From assembly GCA_965217615.1 (NCBI GenBank), contig CBDCIT010000016.1, forward strand, positions 124,001-188,000: DNA of 64,000 nucleotides. Reading direction: 5' to 3'. The notes under the pieces are model-generated. The model saw nothing but the letters and a program-made list of their open reading frames with translations. It did not search any database and was not told the DNA's origin. Position 1 is the stretch's first letter. Every line of letters starts with the position of its first letter. Below are positions 28,173-36,022 of the stretch, in pieces. This stretch comes from CAVOAK01 sp965217615. GTDB lineage: Bacteria; Pseudomonadota; Alphaproteobacteria; UBA8366; CAVOAK01. The position numbers were made by a program, and so were the translations under genes.

Positions 28173-28873
28173 TCAAGGGCGTGCGCCACGGCGCCTGCAA
28201 CGCCCATCACCTGCGCGAACTCCAGGCCCTGATCGACATCGAGAAGGAAGACTGGGCAAAGAGCATGCAGCGCCTCCTTGAGCGCGCGCACAGGGCTACC
28301 CGCTTCTCCCGTGAGAACGGCCGCGACGTGCCCGCCTCCCTGGTGGCCCGGATCTCGCGGGCCTGGGCCCGCATCCTCGACCACGCCATCGCCTTCCACG
28401 AGGCGCAGCCGCCGCTCCGGACCGGCAAGCGCGGACGAAAGAAACGCCGCATCGGTCATAACCTCGCGCTCCGCCTCCGCAAGCACAAGGAGGGATGCCT
28501 GCGATTCCTCACCGACCCGCGCACGCCGTTTACGAACAATGAGGCCGAACGTGACCTCCGAATGGCCAAGCTGCGCCAGAAGATCTCCGGTGGCTTCCGC
28601 TCCGAGAGGGGTGCCTACAACTTCGCCAGAATGCGTGCCGTCATCGCCACCGCCCGAAAGCAACGCTGGAACGTCCTCCAGACCCTGGTGCATCCCGATC
28701 CGATGCAACTAATCCCCAAACTGCGCCTCTGAGAACACCGGCACCGCTACCAGCCCGGACCGCCACGATCCCTCACATACAAACGCTCGGGCCAATCAGA
28801 CCTGGGTAGTTACGATTTTTCAAGAATGTCTGCTTCACCTCCGAAACCGGACCTTTTTCAGCACTTGTGATTG

Positions 28874-28905
28874 GGTCTGCTTCTGACCCAAAGCGGACGT
28901 TTGCG
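28874..28905. repeat. Intergenic palindromic repeat (degenerate)
   Basis: TCTGCTT (28877-28883) and AAGCGGA (28892-28898) form a near-perfect hairpin around TCTGACCC. The same TCCGCTT/AAGCGGA core recurs at 35887-35912, 36838-36867 and, weaker, at 36887-36913. It lies between IS66 copy A and the end of the dipeptidase pseudogene. Confidence 0.55.
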
Positions 28906-28947
28906 GGCTCGGCCTCTGCGCGTCGCAGCGGGCAGACTATCGTCGCG

Positions 28948-30589
28948 TTATCTCCACACCTGCTTGGCGACCCGCATGATGTTCTCGCCGAGGATGCCGC
29001 GCACCTCGGCCTCGCTGAAGCCGTGCTTGAGCAAGCGTTCGGTTAGTTCTGGGTAGTCCCGGGGTCCAACGTAATAGCAATCCTCCCAGTCAGGCCCCAT
29101 GGTTTTGCCACCGGATGCCTTCAAATAAGCCGGCAGATGCACGTCCATCGGATTGAAGCGCTTCGCTTTGTTCACGGGCCGGGTGGAGGTGGAAGGGTCT
29201 GGCAGTGTCGCTGGGCGCTGTTCGAACTCTCCGCGTTCTCCTCTTTTATCGGCGACGTAGTCCGTGCCGATCCCGACATGCTCAGGACCGACGAGCTCTG
29301 CCACATAGGCCATGTGCTTGACCATCATTCCGATCAGGTCGTTCTCGGCGAGTTCAATCGGTCGTCGCAACACTCTGGCATAGGAGGTTGCTATGACGGT
29401 ACGCAGACGGCGGTCGGATCGGTCTGGACGGAGCAAGTTGCATTCGCCAAGTCGACCGGACTCGGCACGGCGTGAGGAGCTTGTTCGGTTCTGGGCAGCG
29501 ATTGCGACGGGACGTTCGAGCGAGGACGCGGCCCGAGATGCCGGTGTATCCCCTCCGGTAGGCTCGAGGTGGTTCCGGAGGTCGGGCGGCATGCCACCAT
29601 CACATTTATCGCAACCGGCCAAGCCGCTGTCAGGACGTTACCTGTCTTTCGAGGAACGTGAGGAGATTGCTCTTCTGCACGCCCAGGGAAGAGGCATACG
29701 TCATATTGCTTGCCGGCTGGAGCGAGCACCGTCGACGATCTCCCGCGAGGTGCGGCGCAACGCGGCGACCCGAAGCGGTGGCCTGGACTACCGAGCAACG
29801 ACGGCGCAGTGGCATACTGATCGGTCCGCCAAAAGGCCGAAGCCAGTCAAACTGAACGTGTTGCGACGACCGGTTGAACCCGCCCTCCATGCCGAGGAAG
29901 ATGTCGACGCCGTTGACGCAGATGACGCCGCCGGACTTCACGCTAGCCTTGATCTGATCGTCCTTGATGTTGCGCGGAATGTCCCACAGCGCGGACGGAT
30001 TTGAGTGCGAGAAGATAACGGGGTCCGTCGAGACCTCGAACATGTCCATCGTCGTGCGGTAGCCGGTGTGGGTCGCATCGACGATCATGCCGACACGGTT
30101 CATCTCCTCGATCAACGCCACACCGAAGCGGGAGAGGCCGTCGTCGGTGCGTTCCGTACAGCCGTCACCTACTAGGTTCTTGCAGTTATACGCCATCAGC
30201 ATGTGGCGAATGCCGAGCTGGTGGTAGGTCTCCACCATGTTGAGGTCGCCCTCGACGGGATTCGTGCCCTGGAAGTGGAAGACGATCGCAAGCTTGCCGT
30301 CGCGCTTGGCCCGCTCCACATCCGCGAACGTGTCGACCAGCGCATACTTGTCGGAGTTGGCGAGGAAATACGCACGTTTGCCGGCGATAGCCTGGATCGT
30401 ATCTGCCAAACCGTTTCGATCAGCAGCGATAGTGAGAGAAACCAGCGTGCAGCCGTGCGCAACCGCGCGTTCGAGCGCAGCGCGCTGTATTTCAGAGCTG
30501 TCTTGCCCTCCCCAGGGCATCGTCATGTCCCACACATGTGCGTCCTTGTGGAGCTGTGCAGCTTCTTTCGACACGTTCCATTCGGTCAT
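28948..30589 (-). pseudogene. Membrane dipeptidase (peptidase M19 family), split by deleted IS30
   Basis: The M19 family hydrolyses dipeptides with a binuclear zinc site. The N-terminal piece (30589 to 29885) starts MTEWNVSKEAAQLHKDAHVWDMTMPW and carries metal-site segments. These include VFHFQGTNPVEGD, MIVDATHTGYRTTMDMFE and PVIFSHSNPSALWD. It breaks at DIFLGME. The C-terminal piece resumes at 29346 with NDLIGMMVKHMAYVAELVGPEHVGIGTDYV and ends RVAKQVWR. Removing the insert and one CTC restores FLGMENDLIGMM exactly, so the gene was intact before the IS30 insertion. It lies alone between the two IS66 elements. Confidence 0.92.
29347..29884 (+). mobile_element. IS30 internal-deletion derivative (538 bp)
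   Basis: It has both ends of the IS30 element found at 9378-10849 but lacks 934 internal bases. The junction is GAAGCCAGTCAAAC. It fuses the sequence before GCCAG in the N-terminal coding region (about 9876) to the sequence after GCCAG near the 3' end (about 10811). A CTC duplication flanks it (29344-29346 and 29885-29887). No functional transposase remains, so any movement would depend on a full IS30 copy. Confidence 0.94.
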
Positions 30590-30888
30590 GGGATCCTCCC
30601 TCGTCTCACTATCGGTCGGGCTTCGCCAAAACCGCTAAATACCGATTTTGCCCGTTTGCGTGCTGCCGCGGCGGCCCGTCTTTTGAGCAATGAACCAAAG
30701 TCTACGCCATCGGCGCGCTACATGAACCGGAGTGTAGCACAGCGGAGTATGGCGGAATTAATCGGCAGTGAACTTCAAATGCCGGGCGCCAATCCCGTAA
30801 AGCGACCGGCGGCAAGCTCTGCATCGTTGTCCCGTTTCCTAGCGTCAGCGGTTAGACAAGTTTTAGCTGGATTTATGGACGCTGAACG
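30590..30888. other. Intergenic region upstream of the dipeptidase
   Basis: About 300 bases lie between the dipeptidase start and IS66 copy B. It should contain the dipeptidase promoter. I see no conserved gene; the weak plus-strand frames here have no family features. Confidence 0.4.
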
Positions 30889-30969
30889 GTAACTACCCAG
30901 GTCTGATTGGCCCGAGCGTTTGTATGTGAGGGATCGTGGCGGTCCGGGCTGGTAGCGGTGCCGGTGTTC

Positions 30970-32508
30970 TCAGAGGCGCAGTTTGGGGATTAGTTGCATC
31001 GGATCGGGATGCACCAGGGTCTGGAGGACGTTCCAGCGTTGCTTTCGGGCGGTGGCGATGACGGCACGCATTCTGGCGAAGTTGTAGGCACCCCTCTCGG
31101 AGCGGAAGCCACCGGAGATCTTCTGGCGCAGCTTGGCCATTCGGAGGTCACGTTCGGCCTCATTGTTCGTAAACGGCGTGCGCGGGTCGGTGAGGAATCG
31201 CAGGCATCCCTCCTTGTGCTTGCGGAGGCGGAGCGCGAGGTTATGACCGATGCGGCGTTTCTTTCGTCCGCGCTTGCCGGTCCGGAGCGGCGGCTGCGCC
31301 TCGTGGAAGGCGATGGCGTGGTCGAGGATGCGGGCCCAGGCCCGCGAGATCCGGGCCACCAGGGAGGCGGGCACGTCGCGGCCGTTCTCACGGGAGAAGC
31401 GGGTAGCCCTGTGCGCGCGCTCAAGGAGGCGCTGCATGCTCTTTGCCCAGTCTTCCTTCTCGATGTCGATCAGGGCCTGGAGTTCGCGCAGGTGATGGGC
31501 GTTGCAGGCGCCGTGGCGCACGCCCTTGAGGGTGAAGTAGGCGGCGTAATCGTCATGGATGAGGATGCCTTCGAGGTCCTTTTCGACATCGCCGCGTCCC
31601 GCGCCGATGCGCAGGACGGTCAGGAATGGGGTGCACAGCACGTGGAGCCAGCGGGTACGGGCGGCGATCCGCAGGCCGGTTTCGTCGAGGTGCTTGACCG
31701 GGACCGCTGTGCGGATCACGTCTGCGACATGGGCGAGGAAGGGCTCGAAGCGCCTGGCGGTTCGCCGGCCCATGGCGGTGATCGTGGCTGTGGAGATGGA
31801 CACTGCGAAGAGGTCGCTCATGAGTTCGGCCAAGCGCTTCTCGGGAACGACCTGGGCGTACAGCAGGTAGCTCACCCAGGCGGTGATGCGTGGCCCGTAC
31901 TGGACCGGGGCGGTCACGCCGTCCGGGAAGACGGCTCCTGTCACGGTGGCGCAGGCGCCGCAGAGGCAGCGATGGGCGCGGTGTTCGGTGACCTCCAGGG
32001 GGCGTGGCTCGGGCACATCGAAGACCTGTCGACAGACGGGCGCGCGGTGACGGTCGGCGTCCGACAGCGGTGCGCCGCAGCCCGAACAGGCGGAGGGGTC
32101 ATGATCCACAACATGGTCCGGGCTCTCGGTCCGCGCCAGCGTCGTTCCCTTGTGGCCCGGCTGGCCGCCGCTTGGCCTGCCGGACTTGCCGCGCTGGCTT
32201 CGGGTGCGCCTCTGGGTTCCGCTCTTCTTGCCCAGGCCGTTGCTGGCGGGCGGCTTGCTGCTGGTGGTGCTGTCAAGCGCCGCGCTCCGCTCGAGCTCGG
32301 CGATGCGGTCCCGCAGGGTCACGTTCTCCCGCTCGAGCGCGGCATTCTCCCGGACGAGCACCGTGGCCAGGCGCAACAGCCCCTGGCCCCAATCCCGGAA
32401 GGCCTTGACGACTGTTGTTGCGAAGGATGAGGGGTCAAGAAGATCTTGCAGGCACGCGAAGGCCTCGTCATGGGCGGCGAGGTCCTCGTGCCAGCGCGAC
32501 AGCGTCAC
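30970..32508 (-). CDS. tnpC: IS66-type transposase TnpC, intact (copy B)
   Basis: The 512-aa DDE transposase starts at a GTG (TLSRWHEDLAAHDEAF). It has an N-terminal coiled coil (VRENAALERENVTLRDRIA), a basic linker and a zinc-finger-like pair (CSGCGAPL and CLCGAC). The catalytic residues are expected in LDETGLRIAARTRWLHVL, IHDDYAAYFTL and TNNEAERDLRMAKLRQKISG. It ends at LIPKLRL and lacks the NWLFAGSDRGG-type tail of classical IS66 TnpC. In the ancestral element its start overlaps the methyltransferase stop; here the IS21 insert separates them by 2.5 kb. Confidence 0.94.
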   Translation of the reverse strand: MTLSRWHEDLAAHDEAFACLQDLLDPSSFATTVVKAFRDWGQGLLRLATVLVRENAALERENVTLRDRIAELERSAALDSTTSSKPPASNGLGKKSGTQRRTRSQRGKSGRPSGGQPGHKGTTLARTESPDHVVDHDPSACSGCGAPLSDADRHRAPVCRQVFDVPEPRPLEVTEHRAHRCLCGACATVTGAVFPDGVTAPVQYGPRITAWVSYLLYAQVVPEKRLAELMSDLFAVSISTATITAMGRRTARRFEPFLAHVADVIRTAVPVKHLDETGLRIAARTRWLHVLCTPFLTVLRIGAGRGDVEKDLEGILIHDDYAAYFTLKGVRHGACNAHHLRELQALIDIEKEDWAKSMQRLLERAHRATRFSRENGRDVPASLVARISRAWARILDHAIAFHEAQPPLRTGKRGRKKRRIGHNLALRLRKHKEGCLRFLTDPRTPFTNNEAERDLRMAKLRQKISGGFRSERGAYNFARMRAVIATARKQRWNVLQTLVHPDPMQLIPKLRL

Positions 32509-32632
32509 GGGTCCTCGGCATCGACTGTTGTTCGGCGTGGAATATTGACCCCCTATTGGGGGTTATCGGCGTCCAAAATTGACCCCCCTGGGTTTGTGAT
32601 TTTTAACACACCTTGTTGTTTGGACAGACGAG

Positions 32633-34156
32633 GTGGGGGAGATGCTGGTTGTGGAGACGATTGCGCGGATCCGTCGGGATCATCTGGTGAGGGGTGTTCC
32701 GATCAAGAAGATCGCCCGGGATTTGAGGGTTTCGAAGAACACGGTGCGCAAGGTGGTTCGGGGTGATGAGACCTCGTTCAGCTACGAGCGCAAGATCCAG
32801 CCGATGCCGAAGCTTGGGCCGTGGGTGGAGGAGCTGGAGCGCCGGCTTGAGGCCAACGAGAAGAAGCCGCGCCGGGACCGCTTTTCTCTGCTGCGGATTC
32901 ATGAAGACCTTGCGGCTCTGGGCTATGGCGGCGGCTACGACGCGGTGCGCCGCTACGCCAGGACCTGGCGTCGGCGGTGGCGGCTGTTGTCGCCGTCGCA
33001 GGGTTTTGTGCCGCTGAGCTTCGATCCCGGCGAGGCCTACCAGTTCGACTGGAGCCACGAGTACGCGCGCCTGTCGGGTGTGACGACCAAGGTGAAGGCA
33101 GCGCACATGCGGCTCTGCTACAGCCGCATGCAGCTGGTTCAGATCTTCCCGCGCGAGAGCCAGGAGATGGTGTTCGAGGCGCACGAACGGGCCTTCCACT
33201 TCTTCGGCGGGGTCTGCCGGCGGGGCATCTACGACAACATGAAGACGGCGGTGAGCATGGTGTTCGTGGGCAAGGAGCGCGCCTACAACCGGCGCTTTCT
33301 GGAGCTGTGCTCCCACCATCTGGTGGAGCCGGTGGCGTGCACTCCGGGTGCGGGCTGGGAGAAGGGCCAGGTCGAGAGGCAGGTGGGTTACCTCCGCGGC
33401 CGCTTGTTCGTGCCCATCCCGCGGGGCGGCTCCTACGCCGAGATCAACGAGTGGCTGATGGATCGGTGCATCGAGGACGCCAAGAAGCGGCCGCATCCGA
33501 TGATCGAGGGCAAGACGGTGTGGCAGGTGTTCGAGGAGGAGCGGCCCTTCCTGATGGCCTATCGCGGCCCCTTCGACGGCTTCCACGCCACCGAGGTATC
33601 GGTCTCCAAGACCTGTCTGGTGCGCTTCGACAACAATCACTACAGCGTGGCGGCCCGCGCCGTGGGGCGGACGGTCGACGTGCGGGCCTATGCCGATCGG
33701 ATTGTCATCCGCCAGGATGGCGAGACCGTTGCCGAACACCCCCGGAGCTTTGGACGCGGTGAGATCGCCTGCAATCCATGGCACTACGTGCCGATCCTGA
33801 CACGGAAGCCCGGTGCGCTGAGGAATGGCGCGCCTTTCAAGGGTTGGCAACTGCCCGGCGCGCTGGGCCGCATGCGGGCACGGCTCACCGGCCGCGACGA
33901 CGGTGATCGTCAGATCGTCAAAATCCTCGCGGCGGTGCTGGAGGACGGGCTGGAGGCGGTCGAGGCGGCCTGCGCCGAAGCGCTCGCCTGCGGCGCCTGC
34001 AGCGCTGACGTTGTGCTCAACATCCTCGCCCGGCACCGCCAGCCGCCGCCGCCGCCGGCCATCCCAACGCCCGAGGGCCTGCAGCTTCGCCACCAGCCGG
34101 TGGCCGACTGCCGCCGCTACGACCGCCTGAGGGAGGCCGGTCATGGAGCGTCATGA
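32633..34156 (+). CDS. istA: IS21-family transposase IstA
   Basis: The product is 507 aa, starting at a GTG or the nearby ATG at 32642 (MLVVETIARIRRDH). It has an N-terminal HTH (VPIKKIARDLRVSKNTVRKVVRG) and an rve integrase core. The core shows QFDWSHEYARLSGVTTKVKAAH, GICRRGIYDNMKTA-like DN and GWEKGQVERQVGYLRGRLF. A C-terminal DNA-binding domain follows. The Pro-rich end overlaps istB by 14 bases, the usual IS21 arrangement. Confidence 0.94.
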   Translation: MGEMLVVETIARIRRDHLVRGVPIKKIARDLRVSKNTVRKVVRGDETSFSYERKIQPMPKLGPWVEELERRLEANEKKPRRDRFSLLRIHEDLAALGYGGGYDAVRRYARTWRRRWRLLSPSQGFVPLSFDPGEAYQFDWSHEYARLSGVTTKVKAAHMRLCYSRMQLVQIFPRESQEMVFEAHERAFHFFGGVCRRGIYDNMKTAVSMVFVGKERAYNRRFLELCSHHLVEPVACTPGAGWEKGQVERQVGYLRGRLFVPIPRGGSYAEINEWLMDRCIEDAKKRPHPMIEGKTVWQVFEEERPFLMAYRGPFDGFHATEVSVSKTCLVRFDNNHYSVAARAVGRTVDVRAYADRIVIRQDGETVAEHPRSFGRGEIACNPWHYVPILTRKPGALRNGAPFKGWQLPGALGRMRARLTGRDDGDRQIVKILAAVLEDGLEAVEAACAEALACGACSADVVLNILARHRQPPPPPAIPTPEGLQLRHQPVADCRRYDRLREAGHGAS

Positions 34157-35051
34157 TGTGCTGGCGATGATGACGGCGCTGAAGCTTGCAGGCATGCGCG
34201 CCGCCTACGACGACATCCTCGCCGACGGGCTCAAGCGCCGTCATCCGGTGCAACAGATCATCGGTACGCTGCTGCAGACCGAGGTCGCCGACAAGCAGGC
34301 GCGCTCCATCAAGTACCAGATGACGTCCGCCAAGCTGCCGACGGCCAAGGAGCTGGCCGATTTCGATATCGCCGCTTCCCCGGTCAATGAGCCCCTGATC
34401 CAGGAACTCGCCGGCGGCGACTTCCTGGAGAGCAAGCGCAACATCGTGCTGGTCGGCGGCACCGGCACCGGAAAGACCCATCTCGCCGTCGCCATCGCCC
34501 GCGCCTGTATCAGAAAGGGCGCCCGTGGCCGCTGCTACAACGTCGTCGACCTGGTCAACCACCTCGAGGCCGAACTCCGCTCCGGACGCCAAGGCCGTAC
34601 CGCAGACCAACTCGTCCGACGCGACTTCGTCATCCTCGACGAACTCGGCTACCTGCCCTTCGCTCAGGCCGGTGGCCAGCTGCTGTTCCACCTGATGAGC
34701 CGGCTCTACGAGCGCACCTCGATCATCGTCACCACCAACCTCGCTTTCGGCGAATGGCCCTCCGTCTTCGGCGACCCCAAGATGACCACAGCCCTGCTCG
34801 ACCGCCTGACCCACCATTGCGAGATCATCGAAACGAGAGCTGGCGCTTCAAGAACCGCTGCTGACCCGGCACAGGCCGTGCCTGCGGCCCGCTTGCCCCG
34901 GTGGGTCAACAGGCTTGACGTATACGTCAAGCCCACGCGGCTTCGCTCCGCGCACCGCAAGGCGCTACACGAAGCCGCTCGGGTCCCCCTATTGACTACC
35001 GGGACAACCTCCGCCGTGCCATTAAGGGGGGTCAATATTGCACGCCGATAG
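34143..35051 (+). CDS. istB: IS21-family helper ATPase IstB, C-terminus altered by frameshift
   Basis: IstB is an AAA+ ATPase that assists target selection by IstA. Walker A (VLVGGTGTGKTHLAVAIA) and Walker B (RDFVILDELGYLPF) are intact, followed by SIIVTTNLAFGEW. The normal end of the family, IIETGNDSWRFKNR or similar, is replaced by IIETRAGASRTAADP and a 50-residue out-of-frame tail. The DNA still encodes ESWRFKNRC in another frame. A 7-base loss between short ACG repeats at about 34833 would explain this. The product is 302 aa against about 250 for the family. Whether it still works is unknown. Confidence 0.9.
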   Translation: MERHDVLAMMTALKLAGMRAAYDDILADGLKRRHPVQQIIGTLLQTEVADKQARSIKYQMTSAKLPTAKELADFDIAASPVNEPLIQELAGGDFLESKRNIVLVGGTGTGKTHLAVAIARACIRKGARGRCYNVVDLVNHLEAELRSGRQGRTADQLVRRDFVILDELGYLPFAQAGGQLLFHLMSRLYERTSIIVTTNLAFGEWPSVFGDPKMTTALLDRLTHHCEIIETRAGASRTAADPAQAVPAARLPRWVNRLDVYVKPTRLRSAHRKALHEAARVPLLTTGTTSAVPLRGVNIARR

Positions 35052-35078
35052 GGGGTCAATTTTGGACGCCGATTGACA

Positions 35079-35731
35079 GCATCGACGGCCATCATGGCGG
35101 CCAGCACCGCGAGGCGTTCGCCCGCCGGCAAGGCCTTGTAACGCCGGCCCCAGTTGGCCGCCTTACGCTTGATGCGCTGGCGGTCGGTGAAGTTCCGGCC
35201 TGCGTAGCTCGCCCAATGCACCCGGTCGGGCGCGAAGTTGAACCACACGACCTCGGTCCGCACCTGGGCCTGGGTCGTCACCTGCAGCGCCAGACTGCGC
35301 CAGCCCGCCAGCATCTCGTCGTAGAGCGCCGAGGGATGGCCCGAGACCATCACCTGGCAGGGCAGATCCTTGAGCAGGTCCAGGAGCGCGACATGGTCGA
35401 CCTCCTCGTAGTCGAAGCGATAGCGCCGTGCCGAACGGCGGGTCGCGTGCAGATAGGGGGGATCGCTGTAGACCAGCTCCGGGCCCAGAAACGGGAACGA
35501 GGCCAAAAAGGCATGGGCACAGCCATGCACCAACTCGACCGGGTAGTCACAGGCAAAGGCCTCGAGCGCCTGCGCATCGCGGTCGATGCCGATCGAGCGC
35601 ACGCCCGTTGGCTTGCGCTTCATCAGCGCACCGCCCCCCAGGTGGCTCTCGATGTAAACGCTGTGCGGCGGCATCAGCGCAATCAGCGCCTGGCACAGAC
35701 CGCTCGTCGCCTTCGACCCAAAATATCCCAC
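35079..35731 (-). CDS. D12-class N6-adenine DNA methyltransferase, passenger of IS66 copy B
   Basis: It starts at a GTG (35731). Visible features are MGYFGSKATSGLCQALIALM (motif X/I region of the D12/Dam class), VYIESHLGGGALMKRKPTG, RSIGIDRDAQALEAF (AdoMet acidic strand) and LVYSDPPYLHATRRSARRY (motif IV DPPY). VMVSGHPSALYDEMLAGW follows. It would methylate adenine at an unknown short site. The IS21 insertion replaces only the last three residues (EDP) and the frame reads on into IS21 to 34706, adding about 120 foreign residues. The catalytic core is intact, unlike copy A. Residual activity is possible but the fusion may destabilise it. Confidence 0.9.
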
Positions 35732-35886
35732 GCGCCGCTCCCGTCACACGAGAGCGCAACCCATAGACGCCCGATTCTATGGAGTCAAGAGACGATCAAC
35801 GACGCGGCGGCGGAAACCCGGCCCCGCCGACCACCTACATCATCCTCTCACGGTCAGGAGCGGGGTACCTGGGTAGTTACGCTGAA

Positions 35887-35912
35887 CGTCCGCTCCTGGC
35901 TACAGGCGGACA
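35887..35912. repeat. Intergenic palindromic repeat at the IS66 copy B junction
   Basis: GTCCGC (35888-35893) and GCGGAC (35906-35911) are the arms of a hairpin of the same family as the perfect one at 36838-36867. The IS66 duplication GCTGAACG overlaps its left flank, so IS66 copy B inserted at the edge of this repeat. Confidence 0.6.
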
Positions 35913-36022
35913 TAAGATCGGTGTTGCAGATCACCGGTAGTTGGCCGAAAATTCCGGCGGTCTTTGACTATGGTTACGTGACAACAGTTATCCGTCAACA
36001 CGCCGAAAGAAGTCGGTACGTT

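Larger units (their letters stand above)
25752..28732 (+). pseudogene. IS66-type transposase TnpC, split by an IS1182-like copy (copy A)
   Basis: The GTG start overlaps the methyltransferase stop. The first part (25752-26734) holds the coiled coil and the zinc-finger-like SACSGCGAPL and RCLCGACATV. It also carries the first catalytic Asp (VKHLDETGLRIAARTRW) and runs to IHDDYAAYFTL. The insertion follows, and the frame resumes at 28177 with GVRHGACNAHHLREL to the C-terminal FTNNEAERDLRMAK and the KLRL end. It is identical in layout to the uninterrupted 512-aa copy at 30970-32508. Confidence 0.93.
24939..28813 (+). mobile_element. IS66-type element with DNA methyltransferase, copy A (split by an IS1182-like copy)
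   Basis: The ends are GTAACTACCCAGGTACCCC on the left and ACCTGGGTAGTTAC on the right. The flanking octamers GATTTTTT and GATTTTTC (24931-24938 and 28814-28821) match at seven of eight positions, the 8-bp duplication size of IS66. Removing the inserted element and its 4-bp duplication leaves 2433 bp, two more than copy B. That agrees with a 2-bp GC insertion in the methyltransferase gene. Contents are the methyltransferase followed by tnpC; no IS66 tnpA or tnpB is present. Confidence 0.92.
32526..35078 (+). mobile_element. IS21-family element (2553 bp) inside IS66 copy B
   Basis: The ends TGTTGTTCGGCGTGGAATAT and, reverse complemented, TGTCAATCGGCGTCCAAAAT begin with TG and carry the repeated TTGACCCCC/GGGGGTCAA motifs of IS21. 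An 8-bp GCATCGAC duplication flanks it (32518-32525 and 35079-35086). The empty site is seen in copy A. It contains istA and istB with a short overlap. Confidence 0.96.
30889..35880 (-). mobile_element. IS66-type element with DNA methyltransferase, copy B (carries an IS21 insert)
   Basis: The ends are GTAACTACCCAGGT at 30889 and its complement finishing at 35880, flanked by perfect 8-bp GCTGAACG duplications (30881-30888 and 35881-35888). Without the IS21 insert and its 8-bp duplication the element is 2431 bp. Gene order on the minus strand is methyltransferase then tnpC. It is inverted relative to copy A, with 2.07 kb between them. Confidence 0.95.

Noticed and set aside
30994..32430. A 478-codon plus-strand open frame
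   Set aside because: It is the antisense shadow of the GC-rich tnpC gene, and the same shadow appears over copy A. It has no family features.
24931..35888. A composite transposon made by the two IS66 copies
   Set aside because: Each copy has its own 8-bp duplication (GATTTTTT/C and GCTGAACG), so they inserted separately.
35216..36022. A long open frame that would extend the hydrolase far upstream to 534 aa
   Set aside because: It runs antisense to the IS66 methyltransferase and across the element end. The signal peptide at 36023 marks the real N-terminus.
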